Origin: Stropharia rugosoannulata
Lineage: Eukaryota > Basidiomycota > Agaricomycetes > Agaricales > Strophariaceae
Length of the DNA: 64,000 bases
Assembly: GCA_028532985.1 (NCBI GenBank)
Contig: JANCIK010000005.1
Location: 62,001 to 126,000 of the forward strand
Direction of reading: 5' to 3'
A program made the translations under genes and the position numbers. Below are positions 9,811-21,659 of this stretch, in pieces. The notes beneath the pieces are model-generated. The model saw nothing but the letters and a program-made list of their open reading frames with translations, searched no databases and was not told where the DNA came from. Each line of letters starts with the position of its first letter. The first letter of the stretch is position 1.

Positions 9811-12290
9811 ATCCTGTATCTCGAGTCGTAAGTCGTAAATTTCCGAGCGGGGGGAATGCGGAAGCGGGGCGCATGGGCGCAGGCGGATTTATACGCTGTC
9901 GCGTACAACGTACGGCAGTTCTGAACCAGGAAAGACAAAACGCGAAAAGTTGGCCTGTCAGATAAGGCGTTTCTCGTGAGTTTATGAAAACGTTAATGCG
10001 ATTCTAGCTCTGATGCAAGCTGATTTCCCTGCCAGCTCAGGGTCTTGCCAAGGCCTGCTTCAGCGTGCCATTACATACCATTGTAAACGCCCAGATGTTT
10101 AGATCTCCTGAACTATAAATAGAACACCTTATCGTTTGGGCGCACTGAGTTGTTCCATGGGCTTGTTTAAAACATTATTATGAACGATAGTTTTATATAT
10201 CCATTGGCTGTTATCAAAGCGATACAGCGTAATTCATTGAAAGAACGCGGGTCGCATGGCTCTCGTTTATGGCCTTATTACGTCACAAGTAGGCTGTCAA
10301 GTTTCACCCCATGCGCGTCGCGCGCAGTAATTACGACATATCCCCGCTCTAGGTGCGTAAGCACTGCGGTGCAGATTAACAAAGCTAATCAAGCCGTTCT
10401 TGTAGTGATTGCGCATATTTCAGCTTGCTGTGCCCAAAGCCTCGTCTTGCAGACATGACCTGAAATAGACCAGCAGGTAAACGTATAAATGCTGTTAATC
10501 AGGGACATTATCATGGAAAGCTTGGCCTTGGCCACCCCTGGAGCATATGCCTTATGTGTGAACTTTTATCTCTTACACTTTGTGACATGATACCAATAGC
10601 GTCGTGATTGCAGCCAGGTGGGATACGTCCACAGGCTCGTCTTGGACTGCAGAAATTCAATTGACAGTACAAAGTTATCAAAATAACGAGGGATGCATGT
10701 ACATATTCAGTAAAACTGTGTAATGGAGATTACCACCAAATCGCAAAATCTTAGCACACGGGCAATGGGGACTGTTTACCTCATAAGTGACATTCATCTC
10801 GAGTCCAACATAGGGTCATGCAGCGGCGGGTTCCTATTATATTTTCGAACGAAACACTATGTACAATATTAATGAAAATAAAGTAGCAAAGGTGGTGTGT
10901 AATGAAAGTATGTATGTTGTTGTGAAATACAGATTGCGTCTGCGATAATGCACAGTGAGGTATTTAGATGCCCTGAGTCAAATAAGTGAATATACAGACA
11001 AAAGGGAATTTCGATGTAGATGAATCGAAAGGATTTGTTCAGAACATCGTCCTCCTGGGAGATATACCCACTGGCAAGAGCAGTGAAGTTGTCCTGCCCA
11101 AGGAAGTCCCAGTCAGATGCAGCCGCACTCCGATAGGAAAGGTACTCCTCCTGCCTGTGTAGATGCAGAGTGAGTCGTTGTCAGACCGGGAAAAAGGGTC
11201 CCTGTAGACCAATTTATGTCGCCTTTCCATGGAACGCCAGCTCCAGGCGGCGAGGCGTCTCCATTTCCTTGTTAACACATCGAGAGGGTCTCTTGCGCGC
11301 GAATTGAGAGTCGTAATTCACACAGTGGCTGCGAGGTGTCTCCATTTGCTAGTCTATACTTCATGAGTCACTGACAGTAAAATGCAATATGCTGAGTACA
11401 ACTTACCATCCCCCCCTTTGCCCACATTAGCTTCTTCCTCACATGTTATTACGACAAACGCTCACGTTTGGGATAATGGACTGAGGTACTCCACGAGTGC
11501 TGAGATAAACTGTTGGCCGGAGCTTTGATACTTGTATATGAAGACACATCGTAGAGATCCACCTTCGTCAACCCCAAGGGATTTTATAACCCAGCGAGCA
11601 TGTATTTTCATGTATTTGTCCTGCCAAGTTGTTGCCACAACCGTCTAACCGCACAGTAATTACACTTTTCTATTGTGCCTGTGTAACGTCCCATGTATCC
11701 TGGTTTATTGTTCTCCTTTCAAATGAAAAGATAGATAGCACATAAGGCCATGCTATGACCTGCTTTAGAAATACCATTATATCGAATCAAATGCCACACA
11801 CTCCCATTCAGATAAACTGTCATCTAAGGCACGTATCACAACGCTTTAATATGTATCCCAATGTCATTTGTTACCACGCAGTGAGGTCCCCAAAGCCACC
11901 ATCGAGGAACGGCCAACCCGATGGGAAGGGATCATAATCCCACTGGTCTAATGTTGATCCCACCGAAAACTCTCATCCGACAGAAAAGTATCGCACCACA
12001 CTCTCGCATTGTCCCGCCCCATCCCGCACTTTATTCCCAGATATGTGATGAGTATAGGTCAAGTTAGGCTGGGGCACAAGCCTCGGAGATCGGTGGGATG
12101 CAAATGGGTGGGATTGCGCGCCCAGATCCTATCCTTATGTAAATCTCAATCGCTGAGCAAGACCATGGGTAGCGCGTACAACGTGTTTGGGCCGTGCACT
12201 TCACTGCCCTCATCTGCCACTGACACTATGCGGAGACATTTAGGTGGTATGGGAGATTAGCGATGCATAATATGTACACGCAAAATACAC
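9811..12290. other. gene-poor AT-rich stretch
   Basis: Holds the presumed promoter of the secreted-protein gene on its left side. No frame shows splice-consistent extension, signal peptide or recognisable motif; the longest are under 95 codons. A block at about 11,880-11,985 (GGAACGGCCAACCCGATGGG, then ATCATAATCCCACTGGTC) resembles part of the right-hand flank of family A copies at 13,915-13,990 and 33,950-33,990, so it may be a fragment of that repeat. Confidence 0.5.
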
Positions 12291-12293
12291 GAG

Positions 12294-13990
12294 TCGGGCG
12301 TGGGACTTTTGGGGGAGATGGATCAGGGTGTTACAGTCTGTGTGACACAAGTGACAGTTCCCTCTTGACCTCTTCCTCCCGCCCTTCCGTTGCAGACAAG
12401 ACCGCCACAACCGCGCTCTACCTGTCTGCAGGTTCTCTGGAACAACTGATCATAGTATCCGCGTATGGACACAAGTTACCCTTGATTTGAGGCCCTGTCC
12501 CGTCCCCGGAGCACGCGACGTGTCTGGCCCTGCCCGCCAACCCGCCTCCCCCACTATCACACGGAGACGCATCGTGCGTACCCATACGTGTCCTCTGTCA
12601 TTACGGTGTGGTCTCATCGCTCTACTAGCTGCTCAGACGTATTCCAGCCTTCCGATCCCCTTACGCCGTGTTTCCCTTTCGTTATCTAGACGATCTGTGT
12701 CTAGCCCGTGTCCGCCAACTCGTATCTGCGTCTCTCACACAGCTTGTACGCGCCCTCGACCCCCACCTTTGTTTTACCTGCACGCGCTCTGCTAGTTGCT
12801 TCCCAGGGGCCTGTATGTTACACGGCTCCTTAGCCCCGTAATATAGTCTTACGAACCCCCCTGCGCTGCCGACTGTACCATCAACGTACACGGATCCTTG
12901 CCGTCCCGCTGTCACGTCCTGTCCGTGTCTCCTCTGCTATTGATCCCTTTGGCTGCGTCTGCTAGTCTACCCGCTCTGACCTTCCCCGAACAGGTACTGC
13001 TTCGACGCTGGCAAGATGCGCAGGGCCTTTATCGCGCATCTTAGATGGTACGGTCTTGCTCTGGTGTCTTCACGCATGTATGCTTCCTGCCGACTGTGCC
13101 CTCCTTGGGTGGCTTCCCTTGTATATGCTATGCGTCCCAGCCCCTGCCGTTCCACATCTAGCAGTACACGGGCGCTGTGGTTCCGGGGCCCTGCGAGTAG
13201 GGGGTGCGGATATGGGCCATTGGACGGTGTGTACCTATTCGCCGACTTGCATGCGTCCCTCCGTGCTGTACACGGGGATGTAGCGTACCCGGACGTACGT
13301 GGCTCCGCGCTGCGTATCGTAATGCACCGTCCTGAGGTTGCCTTTCCTGTTTCCTCTACCCTTTGTGTTGCCCCTCCCTGCTCCCTGCCTCCCTCTCTCT
13401 CACTAGTGCTCCCGGCACGCGCTTGTGCCGTGTCGGTCTGCGCGCACGCTTCCAGACTCTTCTATTCTTCTCTTGTTGTGGATGTGCTAGTGTATATGGA
13501 TGTGCATGCTATGACTATCACCGTCCCGCTCTCCCTGCGCTGCGCCGTCTAGCTGGTCTTGGGTTCTCCCAACATCGGGTCTTGGGTGCTCACGGTTGCT
13601 CTTGTGTGTTGACGGCGTGATGGTCTGATCATGGTCTGCAGTGAATGGAGGGATCGTCCGCCTATCGCGAGAGGTGGGCTTGTCCTTGCATGTTATAGGA
13701 TAGGGATAGGGATTCTCGTTCTATCCCATCTCGCCCCATTCCAAATGCCGTTGCCGACCAAAGCCATACGCACTTTTTACATAATATTGGAGAAAAACCG
13801 TACAGGAAAAGTCAGAGAAGGGCTTTTTAGGCAAACTTAAAGCTTTGTCGGCTTCACTGAGCCGCAGAATTATCATTCTACCCAGACGCATCACATTTTC
13901 ATCGCATATGAGGACCGGCTAAACCGGTGGGAATGGGATCCCGATATAATTTTAATCTCACCGAAAAACTGTCATCTCACTGAAATAGAA
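12294..13990 (+). repeat. GC-rich dispersed repeat, family A copy 2
   Basis: Begins with the terminal block GCGTGGGACTTTT, then TGTTACAGTCTGTGTGACAC and AAGTGACAGTTCCCTCTTGA, as in copy 1. The stretch 13,340-13,730 is roughly 90 percent identical by eye to 33,430-33,760 on the same strand. The right side (TTCACTGAGCCGCAGAATTA through GGCTAAACCGGTGGGAATGG) also matches 33,893-33,990. Overlapping open frames in all phases are a by-product of high GC. No conserved protein is seen. Confidence 0.7.
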
Positions 13991-14150
13991 TCCCGGCCCT
14001 TGCTCGCCGCCCGAGGCCCGTCTTAGCCCGCCCCATGCCTACTTTGTCCTATCCCACGTACACCTTGTCTTGACTCATCGCGCCCAAAATTGAAAAAACG
14101 ATGATATAACACCAAAGTGTTACATCTACCCGTCATATAGCTACGTATAC

Positions 14151-15620
14151 CTATTTGATCTTTCTGACTAAAAATTTGTCTATCTGGAAACTGTCTCCGT
14201 ATGTCAATAACCACTGACAATTCAAACATGGATTCAGCAATGCGCCCTTTGCTTTGGTGTAGGCTATTATCGTAGCGGCGGAAGTTTGGTATAACAAAGA
14301 GGCGTTCGCCGCAACACCCTCGACACTCTGTTGAATAGCAGTGGCTTCTTGACCTTTGCCAAGCCTACATGGGATTATGGTGCATAAGCAAAATTCGACG
14401 GTTCCATAAAATACTTACGAGCAAATAAACAGCAACGGATATGTTTCGGCGCAGTGCCCAAAGTCCTGAGCTTTAGGTTTCACTCGTTGCTCCATAGACT
14501 GCTCCGTAAGATTCATACGAAGTATATTGTTCGTGTACAGCAGATTCTTTCTGAAATCTTTGGCATTGTTCTTTGCCGTTTGTCCGGGCTGATCAAGGGT
14601 TGCTCCAACCACTACCCGTTTGACTTGTTTCTCACCAACCATCTGCTTAAACCACATCACCGCCCACACAGTTGGAGGTCCCGGAACAGGGATAAACTCT
14701 TTCGAGTTGGCGGCGGGCTTGGGACCCTTGGGGATGAGCTTTGAACAGAAAACATAACCCAGGACCATCAAAGGGTAGTAGTAATTCTCCTTGCTCGCTC
14801 TATCAGGTACAGGTCCGACAACGGATAAGATCCAGGCAACGATATCGTACAACATCCTCAGTTCGAATGTTCGTCCCTGATAGGAGACTGGAAGAGAGCT
14901 TAAATTTCCGGCTTTGTCCACGATACAACCAGGATAAATGCCAGGCTGCGTTTTGTAACTGATATTAGGCGTGAGTTCAACGCGGCCACCTGGGTTGAGG
15001 ATACTCACCGCTCATGTATAGCCTTGATCTCCAAGACAGCAGGTATCATGTAGGGCCGTGCCTCATCCTGAACTTGATAGAAATCAGGATTATTGGCAAT
15101 GTAATCAAACTTTTTTATAATTTGTTGATAATTCTGCTTTAATACCCGGGCCGCTAGCACAGCAGGTACTCAGCTTACAGGGGTAGCATGCATACACAAC
15201 GCCACCTTCATGGTGATTGTGTCATTGAAAAAAGTGGAATAGACAACCATTGAGTACGGCGACTGATCAATGAGTAATTTGCAGATGCTGCAGAAACATG
15301 CCTTGCAGACTCGGCAGGCTTTTGTATTAATATATACCTTTTTATTTTGAGCAGCTTTGAATCGGGAGCAGTGCCATGGCCTCGGAGATTCATATGTCAC
15401 TTCAGGTCATGTGGTATTCTTGTTCGACGCACTGACAGATGTCTACGTTGTCGGCTCCCGCACCAAGTGGGCGCACCACTAGTTCCTCATCCTCATTTGA
15501 AATACTATCAGTACAGTATATGGAAATGAGTCCCGGGATTATACTACTACTTACTGATATACGTGCCATACAACGTTTTTTTAACTTTGGATTGGACTGC
15601 TTAGTACTAGTTGATGTCAT
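14151..15620 (-). CDS. deaminase-superfamily protein (HCAE ... PCxxC zinc site)
   Basis: Minus-strand multi-exon gene. The C-terminal exons are phase-consistent: about 15,136-15,009, 14,958-14,419 and 14,364-14,151. Exon 14,958-14,419 ends with GHCAETYPLLFIC and the last exon carries NPCLNCQWLL, ending in TAG at 14,151. H(C)AE followed by PCxxC is the zinc-binding, catalytic signature of the cytidine-deaminase fold. Fungal members are known from comparative work on nucleic-acid deaminases, e.g. OTT_1508-like; the subfamily here is my guess. Upstream, the 22-codon exon 15,620-15,555 joins 15,491 onward, with ELVVRPLGAGAD. At about 15,400 the frame must change to reach a Cys-rich segment (KACRVCKACFCSICK). 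That needs either a small frameshift (apparent 10-nt insertion between TGAC copies) or a weak 67-bp intron. Helical residues follow. Total about 400 residues. The gene is intact from about 15,400 downstream; upstream integrity is uncertain. Confidence 0.55.
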
Positions 15621-16105
15621 TTAGTTCCCAAAACACTGTCAGGCTATAATTGGGACAATCGTGAAACACGAATTTCCATGATACAGAAGACTTTCTAAGT
15701 TAGGAAAGTCAGTTTTTTCGAATGGAGCTCATGCGCCCTTACCGCCTTCTAGAACATCATCTGCTTGCCTTCTTGCTGTCCATTAAATTTGGCACAGGGG
15801 AAAGTGCGGGTTATGTGCGGGTAATGGCGTTAAAGTGAGGCAAGTGTGTGGATTGATTGGGGATCTAGTACAACACAATCATAATAACCTACATACACGA
15901 GCATGTATGCTATGCAATAGAAGGGGAATGAGTTTGTTGGGTCTCTGGAGATTGACCCCGGTGGACAAAGAGAAGTGATAGCCTTTCGTGTCTTCATTGC
16001 GTCTGCATTAGGACTATCTCAGGGCTGCTGGACATTATACATAGCTCCTCCTTCCCAATCAACACCCTTTCCCAGCTCACTGCTCCCTCTTTCCTGTACA
16101 TTTAT
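15621..16105. other. intergenic, no gene seen
   Basis: Upstream flank of the deaminase-like gene. AT-rich, with no motif recognised. It leads into the F-box-type fragment at 16,106. Confidence 0.45.
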
Positions 16106-16348
16106 GTGCCCCGAAGCCTACCCAGAGACAGTCGCGTGCAGATATGGGCTGTAGAGTTTGTCCGAGGGGACCAAGATGATTCGCTCAGGGCCTCCCTCCT
16201 TGCCTCATTTCCGTATTCAACGGTGAGCATTGTCAGACACATCGAGTGTATTTCCCCGCACGGCGCCGATTTCGTGTTCACGACAACTATGGAAGGCTAC
16301 TACAGGCACAACACTAACCTATATACCATCAAATGGCGCGAGCCATAG
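16106..16348 (+). pseudogene. truncated duplicate of the F-box gene's central region
   Basis: An 80-codon frame reads RVQIWAVEFVRGDQDDSLRA and later NLYTIKWREP, then stops. It aligns with the F-box gene at 38,151-39,938, whose central part reads RVQIWGVGLVQGDHGDCLRA and NLYTIKWREP. The F-box itself, the first ~270 residues and everything after KWREP are missing. It is therefore a fragment, duplicated from this or a related gene, not a functional gene. Confidence 0.7.
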
Positions 16349-18552
16349 GCCAATTCTCACTCACTGCGCACTCGGTCTATGATTGCACGGACACGGATAC
16401 ATACCGTGATTCTACGTTTTTCTGCACGCAGGTACACGCACACACACATAGTACAACCCCAAACAGAAGAAATCGCGTCTCACAAACATTGCAAGAAGAT
16501 GCTGATACTGTTCCTCACGCCTCTTCTTGCAGATATTGGCCGTTAGTTAGTGTGTTAGTCCTGAGGAATAGGCGTAGGTTATAAGAGACAGAGATTGTCC
16601 GTTCCAAACAAGTGGGTGTAACGAGCAGGTGCGAAAGCATATAAAACAAGCGAGCATAACAAGGAAGGGTAACGAGCGGGGTGGATGTTCATGGATTTGT
16701 TTGGAGTCGTACGTAGATTGAAGTAAAATATTACATCAGTGAATTGTTCCGCACCTCAAGCGGTTTTGTCGGCATCGTTGATGCCTTCCCAAGTATGGTT
16801 CATTATTTGAACGACGTTCTCCGGAGGAATACCGGAATTAACGAGAACTTGGCGCCTTGGAGCGTATTGATCCGTTGAGAAATCGGGGCGCATCGCATTG
16901 TGGGGATTTATAGCGAAGTTTCTCATGTTGGAGAGGGAAAAAGGAAAAAGGCGAATATGCAGAACGTGCACAGAGTTGATTTACTGAGTGTATGCGCCTA
17001 CGTGCGACGCAAAACGACTCTGAGTTTTGCACTGTTAATGGGGGGCAGTGGAGAGACGCCGGTTGCTCTCCGCTATCATTTCGTCACACAGATTCAATTC
17101 TGCGTCACCCTCGCGTGCTCGCTCTAATCAGAAGGTATCACACTTAAGCAAGCCGGGGAAGGGCCCGGATTGTGGGCGGTCATATGGCCCGGGCCGGCCC
17201 GCGTTATGTCAAATTATAAATAACATCCCCAACGTTGCCCTAACGCATGGTTTGACCGGTTCATGGATATCCGTGACACTGATTGGAATGAGCTCCAACT
17301 TGGTGCCAACCATATCCTCTTCCGTATCTTCATACCTCCTGGAACTCACCCATGGTCATTTTTACTGACATCAACAGATTCAAGGAATTTTTCTTACATT
17401 GGTATTGACGTCGCTTTCTCTACAACGAAGCGGGCCATGCCTTATCGATGTCATCGATGCTACCATCCAGATTGTATATCTACAGTCACCATGTGTGTAC
17501 ACTGGTCTTCAATAACTCATTTTGAGCTCTACTTACCCCCATCCGAGTTCTGAAAGAAATCCGACGCTGCCATCCCATAAACAATCTACCACAGTACAAA
17601 CCTAATCACTCCGTCACCTAGTCCAATCCTTCTCTTCTATCAATTTTGAACTTCCAATGCTAGTGCAGGTACGTCCAATTTTGTGCTCCACGGGAATAAA
17701 AATGACAATTTGTATTCAGAAAATTGAGATCTCTCTGCTAATGCAATCCACTTCTTCTCCAGCACTTCTCCTGAGCCACCTTCATCAAGTTTTCTCGGTT
17801 TTGTCATCTTACTGTTTTGCGTCGTCCATTTTCATCTACGCGACTACGGGTTGCTTCTGAGCGGCAGCGCGCAGGCGAGGAGTTAGTTAATTCGCCGTAC
17901 GTACCTGCCACAGTCTATTTATGTGGCATGACTACGACGATCATTCCAAATGCGGAAAGTCTTTCTCCTGCGCGCTTCCTTCCAGAAGTTTCTTTGCCCC
18001 CAGACTGTCGTGGTGCGGCCAATGTGTTTTACCCACTAGGCTCAGCAGGTTGGCGCACGTATACGGTTAACTCATTGCCACAGTCATTGAGACGACGACG
18101 GGAGTCGCGGCGACACAGGAAGGAAATACCACCGTCTAGCCTCATCCTTTGGGTATAATTTCTTCCTGTGTAACTGATTGTAATTGTAGACTATATCGCA
18201 ACATGTCTGTGCAGTTTTCACTGTGAGTTGTCAGCCTCCCAGCGTGCTCGCCGCGGGTGAATTGGCAGTGCAACACGGCAGGGTGTGGTCACGGGGAACA
18301 CAACGAAGGGAAGAAGTGCTTAATGTTGCCACATCCAATACAAATGTCACGGAATGTCTGATGCCTAATGATTTCCCTTTGGCAGTCGAACAGTCTCGAT
18401 GCCAATATAGTTGGAGCATAGGATATGCGGTGCGTACACGATAAATCCCCAAAATATCCAAGCAACCTGGCTTTTCTCTGATACTTGATGGTGAATCGAA
18501 AAGACATTGAGGTGGATGGGAAGTCTTGGGTGGTGGTATCATCTCAGGGAAC
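16349..18552. other. gene-poor stretch
   Basis: No recognisable gene except the small candidate at 16,756-16,926. Several plus-strand frames of 60-113 codons at 17,048-18,158 show no family resemblance, and no start-to-stop model with matching splice phases was found. A TG-rich run at about 18,570-18,580 belongs to the LTR that starts at 18,553. Confidence 0.4.
16756..16926 (-). CDS. small unrecognised open frame (56 aa)
   Basis: Starts MRNFAINPHNAMRPDFSTDQ and ends TWEGINDADKTA. Directly upstream on the coding strand is a pyrimidine-rich tract (CCTTTTTCCTTTTTCCCTCT), of the kind found before starts of some well-expressed fungal genes. The composition is protein-like (few rare residues, no low complexity), but I recognise no family and cannot tell whether it is a whole small protein, the last exon of a gene, or chance. 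Kept only as a candidate. Confidence 0.2.
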   Translation of the reverse strand: MRNFAINPHNAMRPDFSTDQYAPRRQVLVNSGIPPENVVQIMNHTWEGINDADKTA

Positions 18553-18890
18553 TGTAAGATAGATAATGTGTGTGTGTGTGCGACCGACGACTGGTGGGGT
18601 CGTCTTTAGGGTGTTGTTCAAGAAAAGAGTGAGAGAATAAAAGAATGACTGTGCTGGATGAACTGGATCTTATGGGTAGCTATACTGAGCTTCTTGGATC
18701 GTAAAATGAAGGTGAGTGGTAAATTAACTGCCTATCTACGTGTACACAACGTCCTTAAATACTAAATAATATGTAGAAATATCTCCTGACTCAAATGTAC
18801 CACGCAGATTATTTCTAAAGAAATCATACCACTAGAAAACTGTACCACAAATCGGCCGGATCCAAGCGCACACAAATAGTGCACCTTACA
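18553..18890 (+). mobile_element. solo LTR, family L copy 1
   Basis: Bounded by TGTAAG and CTTACA, a short inverted repeat ending TG...CA, and flanked by the 4-bp direct repeat GAAC. Internally it shares blocks with 30,330-30,720 and 42,917-43,282: GACGACTGG..GGTCGTCTT, GAGAATAAA, GGTAAATTAACTGCC, a T-A-rich promoter-like patch and CAAATAGTGCACCTTACA. No internal gag-pol region adjoins it, so it is a solo LTR. The gypsy or copia class cannot be decided from the LTR alone. Confidence 0.8.
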
Positions 18891-19135
18891 GAACAATCTG
18901 GTGTATTTGTGGAATTTAGCGGTCTGAAATAGAACGATCCTGCCATTAGTATGATGGCCGTCATGTTTCCATTCAAAACAAAAGCCGATGCTGTACTTGT
19001 GACAGATGTTCCAGATGCTTAAGTAGGCCAATGCAGTGATTTTCTTCCTTTCTTTCTTCCTACTCACATATCAAACTAACCACATCTTCAACGTGAGAAT
19101 ATCAGTATCACCAGCGTCGTCCATTATCTAATGGG

Positions 19136-21187
19136 ATGTTACAGGAAGCACAGTCTATTGCACAAGGAATGTCCGTTGCAGGAGATACACAGGAGGCTCG
19201 TGACTTGCTTGCAGCGCTTGCCAACTTTGTAAAGCCCTTTGTACATGAATGCATGTATTCTGGTAATTCCATACTTCACTGAGAGTCTGGTTTGATTTGA
19301 CAAATTTTATTAATATAGAAACGAATTACTACGAGGTCAAGCAGAGTATGTCTTTTGTTGCATGGCTACACCAATTTGTTTCTGAATGTATTTTAGACAA
19401 AAGCGTTCTAGTAGAGTCCGTGGAGAAACAGCTTGTCATCAGTCTAAAGGCATATATCGCCAGAACGGTGGATGACTGCCGCGCTGAGCAGTTATCGCCC
19501 TTTTCATCTGGCAGTATATCTACCATTCCACCTGCCCCCGATGTCGTTCTTAGGTATCACGACATAGAAACAAGTGACCATCCAGCGCAGATGTCCTGGT
19601 TATGTACGTAGCATACACCATATTGCCTGAAATTGAAACTGACGGCAACTAATATGAAGACGCCTTCAAGCAAAACACATTAGCAAGGATTCGCACGGAT
19701 GTATCCAAGTTTCCTACACGAGTATTGGCATTTGATTCAAATGGATCTTCCATCCGCCTTGTCAGCTACCACGAAGTTATACAATTTCTTACAGAGAAAG
19801 TATGGGGACAAGTAGAACCCGGCTTGTTAGGTAGGATACATTCTCTAGAAAATGGCCTATCTAATGATATTTTCTAATAGAATATGCAATTAAAGGCTTA
19901 CTGGATCCCACGAAAGCCCATAATGCGGAGATGGATATCAAATATCTTACATCTAAATACTGCCGATATGCAATCCTTTCCCATACATGGAACAACGACC
20001 TACATGGTGAGATTTCATATCAGCAGTGGCCAGCCCGAATGCAATACCCCACTGCATTTGCGAAAGTCAGCAATTTCTGTAGAGTCTCTGCTCTAGAGCA
20101 TGCCTGTTACTTTGCTTGGATTGACACTTGCTGCATCAACAAGGAGAGTAGCGCCGAGCTGGACGAGGCCATTCGGTCCATGTATAAATGGTACAGTCGG
20201 GCTCCAGTATGCGTTATCTATCTGGCAGAGACAGAGACCATTGAAGACGTCCCCAAAGACCCTTGGTTTACGCGTGGTTGGACTCTACAGGAGCTTGTTG
20301 CACCTCATAACGAAGTCTGTGTTTACAACAAGCACTGGACGGAAATAGAATGTGACCAGAACACTGTGCTAGGATCCGCTGCTGGGATATCTTCAGAGGA
20401 AATGGAATCTTTTCGATCCGGGAAGAAGGACTACATTCCACTATCAAGACGATTACAAATGGCGTGCACCAGGCGTGTGACTCGAGAGGAAGATACTGCC
20501 TATTCGCTCATGGGTCTACTCAATGTCAGCATCTCGATTGCATATGGTGAAGGTGCCAAACGAGCCTTCTCCAGGCTAATGCATGAGATCATAAACACAC
20601 ATCGGAACATCTTGGACATTTTCAACCATGGCTATGAATTTCAAAGTACAAGTGTTATACCAGAGACCATTACATCATACTTTTACCGTTCCAATGTGTT
20701 TGACAAACGTCATCAACTGTCAATCATTCCATCTGAGCCGCTTCTCTTGACTCATTTGGGCCTGCGAATGAACCTTCTCCTTATTCCAGGTATTCACACG
20801 TGGTTGAAGGAAGGGGAGAATTCCCAAAGCATTCAGCCAAAGGGAGATTTATATGGTCAATTTGAGGATATTCACTTGCTAGATCAACAAGCCTATTCTT
20901 CAAACAGAACCCCACATGATATAAATCTTTTTGGCATTATAAATTTCCTCAATGTGGATGGGGAAATCACAATTATGAAGCCCTGTCTCGCGGTTCCACT
21001 GAAATTGGACTGGTATGAACAAATAGGGAGCATCAAGACCATTAAATTAGATCCGATTGCTGTTATTGACCCTCCAATATTCACATTGAAATCCTTGAAA
21101 GATCCAAATGAAACAAAGGTTGAAATAACGATGGCGGAGAATGATTTAAAGTTGAACGGTCTACAGCTTATTACGGCGTATTTATGA
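19136..21187 (+). CDS. HET-domain (heterokaryon incompatibility) protein 1
   Basis: Four exons, 629 residues, all phases consistent: 19,136-19,262, 19,319-19,603, 19,660-19,830 and 19,881-21,187. The start is MLQEAQSIAQGMSVAGD; an in-frame ATG also lies at 19,169. Residues 1-210 form a helical N-terminal extension with FPTRVLAFDSNGSSIRLV. The HET domain (PF06985) follows: YAILSHTW (224-231), AWIDTCCINKESS (273-285) with the LDEAIRSMYKWY helix, and WFTRGWTLQELVAP (322-335). The C-terminal 250 residues are unassigned. HET proteins act in vegetative incompatibility and related cell death in ascomycetes; in basidiomycetes they are abundant but mostly uncharacterised. A paralogue lies 2.5 kb downstream on the same strand. 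No break is seen. Confidence 0.88.
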
Positions 21188-21650
21188 GCTAGACTGTTAT
21201 CTCACTTTGTATACATGAAACCTGTGTTTTTGGTACCCTGAATATCAGAAATATGTATGGTTTATTTGCACTTCGAATGCAGATATGATTTATGCATATT
21301 TTACTGTAATAATTCTGATCGACAAACAAAGCCCATACACTAGCAATGGCTAGATGCATCGCCTGTTCGGCGGGCGGCAGGCGCTAGACCTTGCTGCAGA
21401 GAGCGGCCAATTATCTTATCTTATGCTATACATACATATCAGATCCATGCTGTCTATTGTTTAAGTATGATCAATTTATAAAAATGGTTGTATAAATTTA
21501 ATAGCGCTGCCTTTGTTATGCGCAGGCAATCACCGAATTCCCTTAAAAGGAGCTGTTTCAAAAATAGAAACGGTCCGGGGAAAGCGATGTCACCCCAGTA
21601 GTCACCTAGAGCGCGTGCGGGCGTCCTGTACCTAGCTTACAGCTTATAAA
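21188..21650. other. intergenic, no gene seen
   Basis: 3' flank of the first HET gene. Contains a short TTATCTTATCTTAT run near 21,413 and no coding signal. Confidence 0.4.
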
Positions 21651-21659
21651 CACCATGTC

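Noticed and set aside
11039..11278. 79-codon minus-strand frame
   Set aside because: No motif, no splice-consistent extension, and composition not different from surrounding non-coding sequence.
14415..15008. Stand-alone 197-codon gene beginning at 15,008
   Set aside because: The apparent start lies on a GTGAGT splice donor. The segment is one exon plus intron sequence of the deaminase-like gene.
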